From Gallionellaceae bacterium UBA6222 (GTDB taxonomy: Bacteria; Pseudomonadota; Gammaproteobacteria; Burkholderiales; Gallionellaceae): a stretch of 31,136 bases of DNA. Below the pieces are notes generated by a model, which saw nothing but the letters and a program-made list of their open reading frames with translations, searched no databases and was not told the DNA's origin. Of the stretch, positions 23,784-31,136 are shown piece after piece (positions within the stretch are counted from its first letter, which is position 1; each line of letters opens with the position of its first letter). The translations under genes were made by a program, and so were the position numbers. The stretch covers positions 9,756-40,891 of the forward strand of contig DISA01000048.1 of the NCBI GenBank assembly GCA_002421915.1, read 5' to 3'.

Positions 23784-24265
23784 GGCTGTGGTGTGCGCTG
23801 TTGTGTTGCCTCGCGTGGGCGGCACAGGCGGAAGTGTTCGAGGCAAAAGTTATTGCTGTACTGGACGGGGACACCGTGCTGGTATTGCGCGAACGGCAAA
23901 AGATCAAGGTGCGGCTGGCCGATATCGATGCGCCGGAAAAGGGACAGCCTTACGGCAAACAGTCGCGCGATTCCCTCCGCGCGCTGGTGCACAAGCAAAC
24001 GGTGCGGGTCGAAAGCCGGGCGGTCGACCAGTACGCGCGCGTCATCGGCTACCTGAGCAAAGATGGTCTCGACGTGAATCGGGAACAGGTGCGGCGCGGC
24101 ATGGCGTGGGAGTACTCGCACTACCATGCCGACAAGGCCTATCTTGCGTTGCAGAGCGAAGCGCAACAGGCGAAGCGCGGCTTGTGGGCGGATGCCGGAC
24201 CGCAGGCTCCCTGGCTGTGGCGGCGCGAGCATCCCCTGGACGGCCGCAGGCAGACAAAACCATGA
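23780..24265 (+). CDS. Secreted staphylococcal-nuclease-like protein
   Basis: 161 residues. A signal peptide (MRLWCALLCCLAWAAQA, cleavage before EVF) is followed by a single SNase domain. Catalytic residues align as R45 and E53 (VRLADIDAPE) and R87 (YARVIGYL), with calcium-binding D29 and D31 in VLDGDTV, so it should be active against DNA or RNA in the periplasm or outside. ATG 23780 overlaps the pgpA stop and its own stop overlaps hrpA, both as ATGA, which is unusual for a secreted enzyme between two housekeeping genes. Confidence 0.92.
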   Translation: MRLWCALLCCLAWAAQAEVFEAKVIAVLDGDTVLVLRERQKIKVRLADIDAPEKGQPYGKQSRDSLRALVHKQTVRVESRAVDQYARVIGYLSKDGLDVNREQVRRGMAWEYSHYHADKAYLALQSEAQQAKRGLWADAGPQAPWLWRREHPLDGRRQTKP

Positions 24266-27200
24266 TCGACACGAAACAGAACCTGTCCGCCATTGCCCGG
24301 CGCCGTCTCGCGCGCGTGCAACAACTGTCTGAAATCGAGTATCCGGCCGATCTGCCGGTGGTCGCGCGGCGCGATGAACTGGCGCAGGCCATCGGCAAGC
24401 ATCAAGTGATCATCGTCTGCGGCGAGACCGGCTCCGGCAAGACCACGCAGCTGCCCAAGATATGTCTGGGCCTGGGGCGCGGTGTGCTCGGTGTCATCGG
24501 TCACACACAACCGAGAAGGGTGGCGGCACGTTCGGTGGCGGCGCGCATCGCGCAAGAGCTGAAATCCGAACTGGGCGGGCTGGTCGGCTACAAGGTGCGC
24601 TTCAACGACAAGGTGTCGCCAGACACCTGCGTCAAGCTGATGACTGACGGCATCCTGCTGGCCGAGATTCATCACGACCCGCTGCTGAGAAATTACGACA
24701 CGATCATCATCGACGAGGCACACGAGCGCTCGCTCAACATCGACTTCCTGCTCGGTTATCTGAAACGGTTGTTGCCGCGCCGCCCCGACCTGAAACTCAT
24801 CATCACCTCGGCCACGCTGGATGCGGAAAGATTCGCGAAGCACTTCGCGCTCCCCTCGCCCGCAAGCGGGAGAGGGGCCGTGGGAGAGGGCAGTGTGCCT
24901 GCGCCGGTGCTGCAAGTTTCCGGCCGCACTTATCCGGTCGAGGTGCGCTACCGCCCGCCGCAACAGAACGAGGAAGGCGACACGCAGGACGTGCCGCAGG
25001 CGGTCTGTAGTGCACTGGACGAGCTTTCCATCGGCGGTCTGAAAGGCGATGTGCTGGTGTTCCTACCCGGTGAGCGCGAGATACGCGACACCGCAGAGGC
25101 GCTGCGCAAGCACCAACACAAGGGTATCGAGATATTGCCCCTGTTCTCGCGCCTGTCCACCGCCGAGCAGGACCGCGTGTTCAAACCCGCATCCGGCATG
25201 CGCCGCGTGGTGCTGGCCACTAATGTGGCCGAGACCTCGCTCACCGTGCCCAACATCGGCTATGTGATCGACAGCGGTCTGGCACGCATCAACCGCTACA
25301 GCGTGCGACAGAAGGTGGAGCAGTTGCGCGTGGAGAACATCGCGCAAGCGGCGGCCAACCAGCGCACCGGCCGCTGCGGGCGGGTGATGAGCGGCGTGTG
25401 CATCCGCCTGTACGACGAAGCGGATTTCATCCAGCGTCCGCCCTATACCGATGCCGAGATATTCCGCGTGTCGCTGGCCACCGTCATCCTGCGTATGAGC
25501 GCGCTGGGACTGGGTGAGGTGGAGGCTTTCCCTTTCATTGAACCGCCCGGTTCGCGCGCCATCGCCGACGGCTACCAGTTGTTACAGGAGCTGAATGCCA
25601 TCAACGACCAGCGCCAGCTTACACCGCTTGGTCACGAACTGGCCAAACTGCCGCTCGATCCGAAAGTCGCACGCCTGCTGCTGGCGGGGCGGCAGTATCA
25701 CTGCCTGAACGAGATCCTCATCATCGCCGGCGCGCTCGCGTTGCAGGACCCGCGCGACCGCCCGGGGGAGCGGCGCGAGGCGGCAGATGCGGCGCACCAG
25801 CGCTTCAACGACGAGCGCTCTGATTTTCTCGCCTACCTGAAATTGTGGGCGTGGTTCCAGGAGGGCATCAAGCACAAGAAGAGCAACAAACTGTGGGCGA
25901 CCGAGTGCCGCGACAAGTTCCTGTCACCGCTGCGCCTGCGCGAATGGCACGAGCTGCACCAGCAGTTGCATGCGCAGATGAGCGAGATGGGCATGCGCTT
26001 CAACGAGCAGCCCGCCACCTACGAGCAGATCCACAAAGCCCTGCTCACCGGCCTGCTCGGCAACATCGGCACGCGCGCGGTGAACGAGCCGCATTATCTC
26101 GGCCCGCGCGAGATCAAATTCTTCCTCGCGTCAAATTCGGTTCTAGCGAAGAAGGGCGCGAAGTGGGTGGTCGCGGCCGAGATCGTGGAGACGACCAAGC
26201 TGTTCGCGCGCTGCGTGGCGCGCATCGAGCCCGAGTGGCTGGAGGAAGTCGGTGCGCACCTGATCAAGCGCAGCTATTACGACGCGCACTGGGAGAAGAA
26301 GGCGGCACAGGTGGCGGCGTGGGAGCGCAGCACGCTGTACGGCCTGCTCATCAATCCGAAGAAGCGCGTGCATTACGGGCCGATGAACCCGGAAGAATCG
26401 CGCGCGGCGTTCATCCGCGAGGCGCTGGTGAACGGCGAGTTCAACACCCAGGCGCCGTTCTTTGCGCACAACCAGAAGCTGATCGCCGACATCGAGGCGC
26501 TGGAGCACAAGTCGCGCCGCCCCGACGTGCTGGTGGACGACGAGCTGATCTTCGCGTTCTACGACCAGCGCATTCCGGCGGGTATGCACAATGGCGCGGC
26601 ATTCGAGCACTGGCGCAAGGAGGCGGAACGGGAACAACCGAAACTGCTATTTCTGAAAAAAGACGACCTGATGCGGCACGAGGCGGCCGGCATCACCACC
26701 GAGCAGTTTCCGCCGCAGCTGCTGATGAACAACGTGAGCTACGCGCTGGCATACAACTTCGCACCCGGCAAGAGCGACGACGGCGTCACGCTAACCGTGC
26801 CGCAGGCGCTGATCAATCAGGTGCAGCCCGCGCGCTGCGAGTGGCTGGTGCCGGGCGTTCTGGCGGAGAAGGTCGCGCAGTTGCTGAAGTCGCTGCCGCA
26901 AAAGATGCGCCGCCATTGCGTGCCGGTACCGGAGTTTTCTGCGTCCTTTTGCTTGGCAGTGAAGCCTTCAGATACGCCGCTGTTGCAGGCATTAGCGCGT
27001 TACCTGCGCGAGCAGAAACAGATCGACGTGCCGCTGGACGCCTTCCGTCTTGAACAACTGCCGCCGCATCTGCTGATGAATTTCCGCGTGGTGGACGAGC
27101 ATGGTCGCCAACTGGGCATGGGCAGGAACTTCCTGCAGTTGCGCGGTGACTGGGCACCCAAAGCGACACTGGCTGCCAGTGTGCCCGCGAAACAGGTGCA

Positions 27201-28068
27201 GGCTACGGTCACCAGCGACAAGGAACGCTACACCACTTGGACCTTCGGCGACTTCGCCGAGACCACGCAAGTGCCGCGCGCCGGACAACAGGTGACGGTG
27301 TTCAACGCGCTGCACGACGAAGGCGACGCGGTGACGCTGCAGGCTTTCGATACCGCAGACGAAGCGCATGCCATACATCGCGCCGGACTGCGCCGTCTGT
27401 TCATGCTGACGCTGAAAGAGCAGGTGAAGTTCCTGGAGAAGAACCTGCCCGACCTGCAAAAGATGGCGATGTTGTTTTTGCTCTTTGGCAGCCAGCAGGA
27501 CTTGCAGCAGCAGATCCTTTCTGTGACCTTCGATCGTTGCTGTCTGAACGATCCGTTGCCGGACAGCGAAAAGACATTCAATGCGCACTGCAAGGACGCC
27601 AAGTCGCGCCTTAATCTGGTGGGGCAGGAGATCGCGCGTCTGGTCGGTACGGTGTTGACCGAACATCAGGCATTGCAGAAAACCTTACCAGCATTTAAAT
27701 CCCACGGACAGGTCACGCAAGACATCCGCCAGCAGATGGAATCATTGCTCGGCAAAGGCTGGATCGCCCGCACCCCCTACGAGCGCATGCAGCACATGCC
27801 GCGCTACTTGAAGGCGGTCAGCGTGCGTCTGGAAAAATTACGCGCCAACCCGGCGCGCGATGCGCAGCTTATGGCGCAGATGCAGCCCCTATTGCAACAA
27901 TGGCAGCGCAGGCTGTCCGCGTTGCAGGGTGAGCGCGACGAGCGGCTGGAGAATTTCGGCTGGATGTTGCAGGAGTTGCGCGTATCGCTGTTTGCGCAGG
28001 AGTTGAAGACGCCGGTGATCGTATCGGTAAAGCGTTTGGAGAGGATGCTGGCGGAGATGAACCGGTAA
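24262..28068 (+). CDS. hrpA: ATP-dependent RNA helicase HrpA, with in-frame palindrome insertion
   Basis: A 1268-residue DEAH-box helicase. Walker A GETGSGKTT at 54-62, DEAH at 151-154 and SATLD follow in order. Then come the second RecA domain (VLVFLPGEREIRDT, LATNVAETSLTVPNIGYVIDSG, QRTGRCGRV), the helicase-associated and OB-fold parts, and the long C-terminal DUF3418 region. In E. coli HrpA acts on mRNA and resolves stalled ribosomes. Extra residues about 197-213 (LPSPASGRGAVGEG...) follow the SAT motif region, where E. coli HrpA has no such segment; they come from the palindrome repeat. ATG 24262 overlaps the nuclease stop. Length is otherwise close to E. coli (1300). Confidence 0.96.
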   Translation: MIDTKQNLSAIARRRLARVQQLSEIEYPADLPVVARRDELAQAIGKHQVIIVCGETGSGKTTQLPKICLGLGRGVLGVIGHTQPRRVAARSVAARIAQELKSELGGLVGYKVRFNDKVSPDTCVKLMTDGILLAEIHHDPLLRNYDTIIIDEAHERSLNIDFLLGYLKRLLPRRPDLKLIITSATLDAERFAKHFALPSPASGRGAVGEGSVPAPVLQVSGRTYPVEVRYRPPQQNEEGDTQDVPQAVCSALDELSIGGLKGDVLVFLPGEREIRDTAEALRKHQHKGIEILPLFSRLSTAEQDRVFKPASGMRRVVLATNVAETSLTVPNIGYVIDSGLARINRYSVRQKVEQLRVENIAQAAANQRTGRCGRVMSGVCIRLYDEADFIQRPPYTDAEIFRVSLATVILRMSALGLGEVEAFPFIEPPGSRAIADGYQLLQELNAINDQRQLTPLGHELAKLPLDPKVARLLLAGRQYHCLNEILIIAGALALQDPRDRPGERREAADAAHQRFNDERSDFLAYLKLWAWFQEGIKHKKSNKLWATECRDKFLSPLRLREWHELHQQLHAQMSEMGMRFNEQPATYEQIHKALLTGLLGNIGTRAVNEPHYLGPREIKFFLASNSVLAKKGAKWVVAAEIVETTKLFARCVARIEPEWLEEVGAHLIKRSYYDAHWEKKAAQVAAWERSTLYGLLINPKKRVHYGPMNPEESRAAFIREALVNGEFNTQAPFFAHNQKLIADIEALEHKSRRPDVLVDDELIFAFYDQRIPAGMHNGAAFEHWRKEAEREQPKLLFLKKDDLMRHEAAGITTEQFPPQLLMNNVSYALAYNFAPGKSDDGVTLTVPQALINQVQPARCEWLVPGVLAEKVAQLLKSLPQKMRRHCVPVPEFSASFCLAVKPSDTPLLQALARYLREQKQIDVPLDAFRLEQLPPHLLMNFRVVDEHGRQLGMGRNFLQLRGDWAPKATLAASVPAKQVQATVTSDKERYTTWTFGDFAETTQVPRAGQQVTVFNALHDEGDAVTLQAFDTADEAHAIHRAGLRRLFMLTLKEQVKFLEKNLPDLQKMAMLFLLFGSQQDLQQQILSVTFDRCCLNDPLPDSEKTFNAHCKDAKSRLNLVGQEIARLVGTVLTEHQALQKTLPAFKSHGQVTQDIRQQMESLLGKGWIARTPYERMQHMPRYLKAVSVRLEKLRANPARDAQLMAQMQPLLQQWQRRLSALQGERDERLENFGWMLQELRVSLFAQELKTPVIVSVKRLERMLAEMNR
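24850..24890 (+). repeat. In-frame palindromic repeat in hrpA
   Basis: CCCCTCGCCCGC (24852-24863), loop AA, GCGGGAGAGGGG (24866-24877): a 12-bp stem with one mismatch, then CCGTGGGAGAGGG. It has the same design as the copies in the type IIL gene but an altered stem and no outer GGGTGAG arm. Translated in frame as SPASGRG, in a surface position between the SAT motif and VLQVSGRTYPVEVRY. Confidence 0.75.
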
Positions 28069-28084
28069 ACATGGCGACATAAAT

Positions 28085-28205
28085 CTACTGCGCGGCCGCA
28101 TGGCTACGTTGCGCGGTGCCCGGAATCCTCATGTACTACTGTGTGCATTCCGGTTTCTCCGCTCCGGGCGCCTTGCCATGCAACTGCTCGCTACGGTTTC
28201 TGTCG
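28085..28205. repeat. Interrupted palindromic element between hrpA and mqo
   Basis: Most of the 189-base gap. CCGGAAT (about 28119) and ATTCCGG (about 28147) form an inner stem, and GGTGCCC further out faces GGGCGCC. The flanks GCGCATGGCTACGTTGCG-like and CAACTGCTCGCTACGG resemble an intergenic repeat I have met in other betaproteobacteria. No coding sequence is supported. Possible mqo -10: TATAGA (28211-28216). Confidence 0.5.
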
Positions 28206-28257
28206 CTATGTATAGAATGCGCGGAGAAAATCATTGCGCAGTATGGGGTGTTTGGAA

Positions 28258-29757
28258 ATGTCAGTGAAAAAAGTGGATGTGTTGCTGGTCGGGGCGGGGG
28301 TGATGAGTGCGACGCTGGGCAAGTTGCTGGCGCAGCTCGACCCGTCGTTGAAGATAATGATGGTCGAGCGGCAGGCCAGAGTGGCCAACGAAAGCTCGCA
28401 CGGGTTGAACAACGCCGGCACCGGGCACGCCGGTTATTGCGAACTGAATTACACGCCGGAGATGCCGGATGGCAGCGTCAATATCGACCGCGCGCTGGAG
28501 ATCAACGCGGCGTTCGAGATGTCCCTGCAGTTCTGGTCGTATCTGGTGGAGCAGGGCTTGTTGCCGACGCCGGAAAAGTTCATCAATCCGGTGTATCACC
28601 AGAGCTTCGTGCGGGGCGCGGAGAATGTTGCCTTCCTGCGCAAACGCTATCAGGCGCTGCACAAACATCATCTGTTCGAGGAGATGGAGTACAGCGAGAA
28701 CCATGCGGTCCTGAACGAATGGATGCCATTGGTGATGCGTCACCGCGATGCCGGGGAAAAAGTCGCCGCGACCCAGGTCAAACACGGTACCGACATCGAC
28801 TTCGGATTTCTGACCCGCAAACTGGTCAAAGCACTGCTGAAGTTGCCCAATTTCGAATTAAAACTGAGCCATACCATCATGAGTATGAAACAACACGATG
28901 ACGGGCGCTGGCATGTGCGGGTGAAAGACAACCACGGCGACAAGACCAGGACGATCGATGCGGGATTCGTGTTTCTCGGCGCGGGCGGTGGCGCACTGCC
29001 CCTGCTGCAAAAATCCGGCATTCCGGAAGCGAAGGGTTATGGCGGCTTCCCCATCAGCGGCCAATGGCTGATCTGTCACGACCCCAAGATCGTGCGCCAG
29101 CACACGACCAAGGTATATGGCCGCGCTGCCGTGGGTGCACCGCCGATGTCGGTGCCGCATCTGGACGCGCGCATCATTGGCGGAGAATCGGTCTTGCTGT
29201 TCGGTCCGTTCGCCAGCATCACCACCAAATTCCTCAAGGAAGGCTCGGTGCTCGATCTGTTCTCGTCGCTGAAATCCGCCAATCTGAAACCGATGTTGTC
29301 GGTGGCGCGCGACAACATGGATCTCACGCGTTATCTGGTGAGTGAAGCGTTCAAATCGCACAAAGAACGGGTCGTCTCCCTGCGTGAGTTTTATGCGGAA
29401 GCAACCGAGCATCAGTGGCAATTGGCGGCGGCGGGCCAGCGTGTGCAGATCATCAAAGGTTGCGATAAGAAAGGCGGCAAACTGGAATTCGGTACGGAGA
29501 TTGTTACTTCCCGGGATCACACGCTGGCCACACTACTGGGTGCTTCACCCGGCGCTTCGACCTCAGTGCAGGCGATGATTGAGGTGATCGAGCGTTGTTT
29601 CAAGCCGCGCATGAAATCTGCCGAGTGGAAAGACAAGCTGAAAGAGATGGTTCCATCTTACGGCGAAGCGCTGGATGAGAACGTGCCCTTGCTGCATGAA
29701 GTCCGCCGCCACACCCTGTGCACGCTGAAGCTGAATCAACAGCAACGCCAGGCATGA
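28258..29757 (+). CDS. mqo: Malate:quinone oxidoreductase
   Basis: A 499-residue FAD-dependent peripheral membrane enzyme that oxidises malate to oxaloacetate and passes electrons to quinone. The N-terminal FAD fold reads VDVLLVGAGVMSATLG; SSHGLNNAGTGHAGYCELNYTP is diagnostic of Mqo, as are GGFPISGQWLIC and the C-terminal LLGASPGASTSVQAMIEVIE. ATG 28258 is favoured (weak GGAAA upstream); ATG 28243 would add five residues. It is next to maeB, another malate-using enzyme, so the pair sits at the malate branch point. Confidence 0.96.
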   Translation: MSVKKVDVLLVGAGVMSATLGKLLAQLDPSLKIMMVERQARVANESSHGLNNAGTGHAGYCELNYTPEMPDGSVNIDRALEINAAFEMSLQFWSYLVEQGLLPTPEKFINPVYHQSFVRGAENVAFLRKRYQALHKHHLFEEMEYSENHAVLNEWMPLVMRHRDAGEKVAATQVKHGTDIDFGFLTRKLVKALLKLPNFELKLSHTIMSMKQHDDGRWHVRVKDNHGDKTRTIDAGFVFLGAGGGALPLLQKSGIPEAKGYGGFPISGQWLICHDPKIVRQHTTKVYGRAAVGAPPMSVPHLDARIIGGESVLLFGPFASITTKFLKEGSVLDLFSSLKSANLKPMLSVARDNMDLTRYLVSEAFKSHKERVVSLREFYAEATEHQWQLAAAGQRVQIIKGCDKKGGKLEFGTEIVTSRDHTLATLLGASPGASTSVQAMIEVIERCFKPRMKSAEWKDKLKEMVPSYGEALDENVPLLHEVRRHTLCTLKLNQQQRQA

Positions 29758-29786
29758 AGGCGGTCACCGCACTTTGATTCGGGGAC

Positions 29787-29792
29787 TATAAT
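29787..29792 (+). promoter_or_regulatory. -10 element of a probable maeB promoter
   Basis: A perfect TATAAT lies 39 bases before the maeB ATG. The expected -35 region holds only TCACCG, so the promoter is weak or needs an activator. Confidence 0.45.
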
Positions 29793-29830
29793 CTCCCGCG
29801 AATGGGCGCTTAACGATAGTCGAGGTCAGC

Positions 29831-31136
29831 ATGGACAAGCAAATACGCGAGGCGGCATTGCAATACCACCGCCAGCCTCCGGCGGGCAAGATCACTGTCA
29901 GTGCCAGCAAACCGCTGCATACCGCGCGGGATCTGGCCTTGGCTTACTCTCCGGGAGTGGCGGCGGCCTGTGAACTGATCGTGGCGGACCCGTCCGAAGT
30001 GCGCAACATGACGGCGCGCGGCAATCTGGTGGCAGTCATCAGCAACGGCACGGCGGTGCTGGGACTGGGCAACATCGGCCCGCTGGCGGCGAAACCGGTG
30101 ATGGAAGGCAAAGCGGTGCTGTTCAAGAAGTTTGCCGGTATCGACGTGTTCGATATCGAGATCGCGGAGAACGATCCGGACAAACTGGTGGATATCATCG
30201 CCGCGCTGGAGCCTACCTTTGGCGGCATCAACCTGGAAGACATCAAGGCCCCGGAATGCTTCGAGGTCGAGCGCCAGTTGAAGGAGCGTCTGTCGATCCC
30301 GGTGATGCATGACGACCAGCACGGAACCGCCATCGTGGTGGCCGCCGCGATGGTCAACGCGCTGCGCGTGGTGGGTAAGGATATTTCAAAGGTCCGCCTG
30401 GTGGCCTCGGGCGCGGGCGCTGCCGCCCTGGCCTGCCTGAACCTGCTGGTCTCGGTCGGCATTCAGCGCGAGAACATCTGGGTCACCGACATCAAGGGCG
30501 TGGTCTACAAGGGCCGTAACGAACTGATGGACCCCTACAAGGAAATCTTCGCCCAGGAAACCGACGCCCGCACCCTGGACGACGTCATCGGCGACGCCGA
30601 CATCTTCCTGGGACTGTCGGCGCCGCGCGTGCTGACTCCGGAAATGGTCGCCCGCATGGCGCCCAAGCCCATCGTCTTCGCCCTGGCCAACCCGACCCCG
30701 GAAATCCTGCCCGAGGAAGTGAAGTCGGTACGTCCCGACGCGGTGATCGCCACCGGGCGTTCGGATTATCCCAACCAGGTCAACAACGTCCTGGTGTTCC
30801 CCTACATCTTCCGGGGCGCCCTGGATGTCGGCGCCACCCAGATCAACGAGGACATGAAACTGGCCGCCACCTATGCGCTGGCCGAGCTGGCGATGGCCGA
30901 ATCGGACGAGCGGGTCCGCGCCGCCTATGGCGAGCAGCCGTTGTCCTTCGGACCGGAATACCTGATTCCCAAGCCGTTCGATTCGCGCTTGATCTTGAAG
31001 ATCGCGCCGGCGGTGGCGCGGGCGGCGATGAACTCGGGCGTGGCCCGCCGTCCCATCATCGACTTCGAATCCTATCACGAGACCCTGTCGCAGTTCGTGT
31101 TCCGCTCTGGACTGGTGATGAAGCCGGTGTTCGACC
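29831..31136 (+). CDS. maeB: NADP-dependent malic enzyme MaeB, N-terminal part
   Basis: Runs off the window at 31136; 435 codons are visible. It decarboxylates malate to pyruvate with NADP. Visible parts: the malic N-terminal domain with LAYSPGVAAACE and VLFKKFAGIDVFDIEI, VMHDDQHGTAIVV (metal-binding), and a Rossmann region starting VASGAGAAALACL, with PTPEILPEEV. The family's C-terminal phosphotransacetylase-like half should follow outside. ATG 29831 is preceded by AGGTCAGC. Codon choice changes around base 30390: GCG/GTG predominate before it, GCC/GTC/ACC after. Confidence 0.96.
   Translation, partial: MDKQIREAALQYHRQPPAGKITVSASKPLHTARDLALAYSPGVAAACELIVADPSEVRNMTARGNLVAVISNGTAVLGLGNIGPLAAKPVMEGKAVLFKKFAGIDVFDIEIAENDPDKLVDIIAALEPTFGGINLEDIKAPECFEVERQLKERLSIPVMHDDQHGTAIVVAAAMVNALRVVGKDISKVRLVASGAGAAALACLNLLVSVGIQRENIWVTDIKGVVYKGRNELMDPYKEIFAQETDARTLDDVIGDADIFLGLSAPRVLTPEMVARMAPKPIVFALANPTPEILPEEVKSVRPDAVIATGRSDYPNQVNNVLVFPYIFRGALDVGATQINEDMKLAATYALAELAMAESDERVRAAYGEQPLSFGPEYLIPKPFDSRLILKIAPAVARAAMNSGVARRPIIDFESYHETLSQFVFRSGLVMKPVFD

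Noticed and set aside
23788..24261. Upstream extension of the hrpA reading frame by about 158 codons
   Set aside because: This stretch is the pgpA stop plus the SNase gene in another frame; HrpA homology begins after ATG 24262, which has an ATGA overlap with the SNase stop.

Overview
The window looks like a chromosomal segment of a betaproteobacterium, probably close to the Gallionellales/Nitrosomonadales. This is inferred from the protein sequences, the gene order glyA-nrdR-ribD-ribE-ribBA-ribH-nusB-thiL-pgpA, the bpt-pyrD and aat genes, Rnf, and an Mqo/MaeB pair. No rRNA or tRNA gene was found to confirm it. The GC content is high, apart from a clearly AT-richer accessory stretch around 5.7-6.7 kb.

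Layout. 1-250 is the start of rnfA, leaving the window leftwards from its own promoter. 397-2310 is an HDOD-REC-GGDEF diguanylate cyclase. 2410-7483 is an accessory island: a one-polypeptide MmeI-like (type IIL) restriction-modification enzyme, a DUF4238 protein 3 bases downstream, and a convergent TumE-like toxin / winged-helix antitoxin pair. 7680-10326 is a leftward overlapping operon bpt - unknown 8-helix membrane protein - pyrD. 10528-11409 is a second, membrane-anchored diguanylate cyclase that separates bpt from aat and overlaps aat antisense by 111 bases. 12152-13681 encodes a PilZ-like protein, followed by a leftward esterase, darP (yjgA) and a rightward pmbA. 16658-28068 is a rightward housekeeping run: glyA, nrdR, ribD, ribE, ribBA, ribH, nusB, thiL, pgpA, a secreted nuclease and hrpA, many joined by ATGA overlaps. 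The window ends with mqo and the first half of maeB.

The most unusual feature is at 4041-4536. A complete DUF559 (Vsr-like) nuclease domain, bounded by inverted copies of a GC-rich palindrome, sits in frame inside the methyltransferase domain of the type IIL enzyme, between motif IV (NPPF) and the conserved block that follows it. The same palindrome family occurs alone and in frame at 2771-2838 of the same gene and at 24850-24890 in hrpA. Together these look like one nuclease-carrying and two short copies of a mobile palindrome that can enter genes without breaking the reading frame, much as Rickettsia palindromic elements do. The idea that the DUF559 nuclease moves the repeat is my inference.

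The window is otherwise rich in intergenic inverted repeats of unrelated sequence (6738, 14484, 17906, 18485 and 28085). It also holds a duplicated darP 3' end whose copies differ mostly at synonymous positions. Three genes point to cyclic-di-GMP: two cyclases, each with the GGEEF active site and an RxxD inhibitory site, and one PilZ-like protein.
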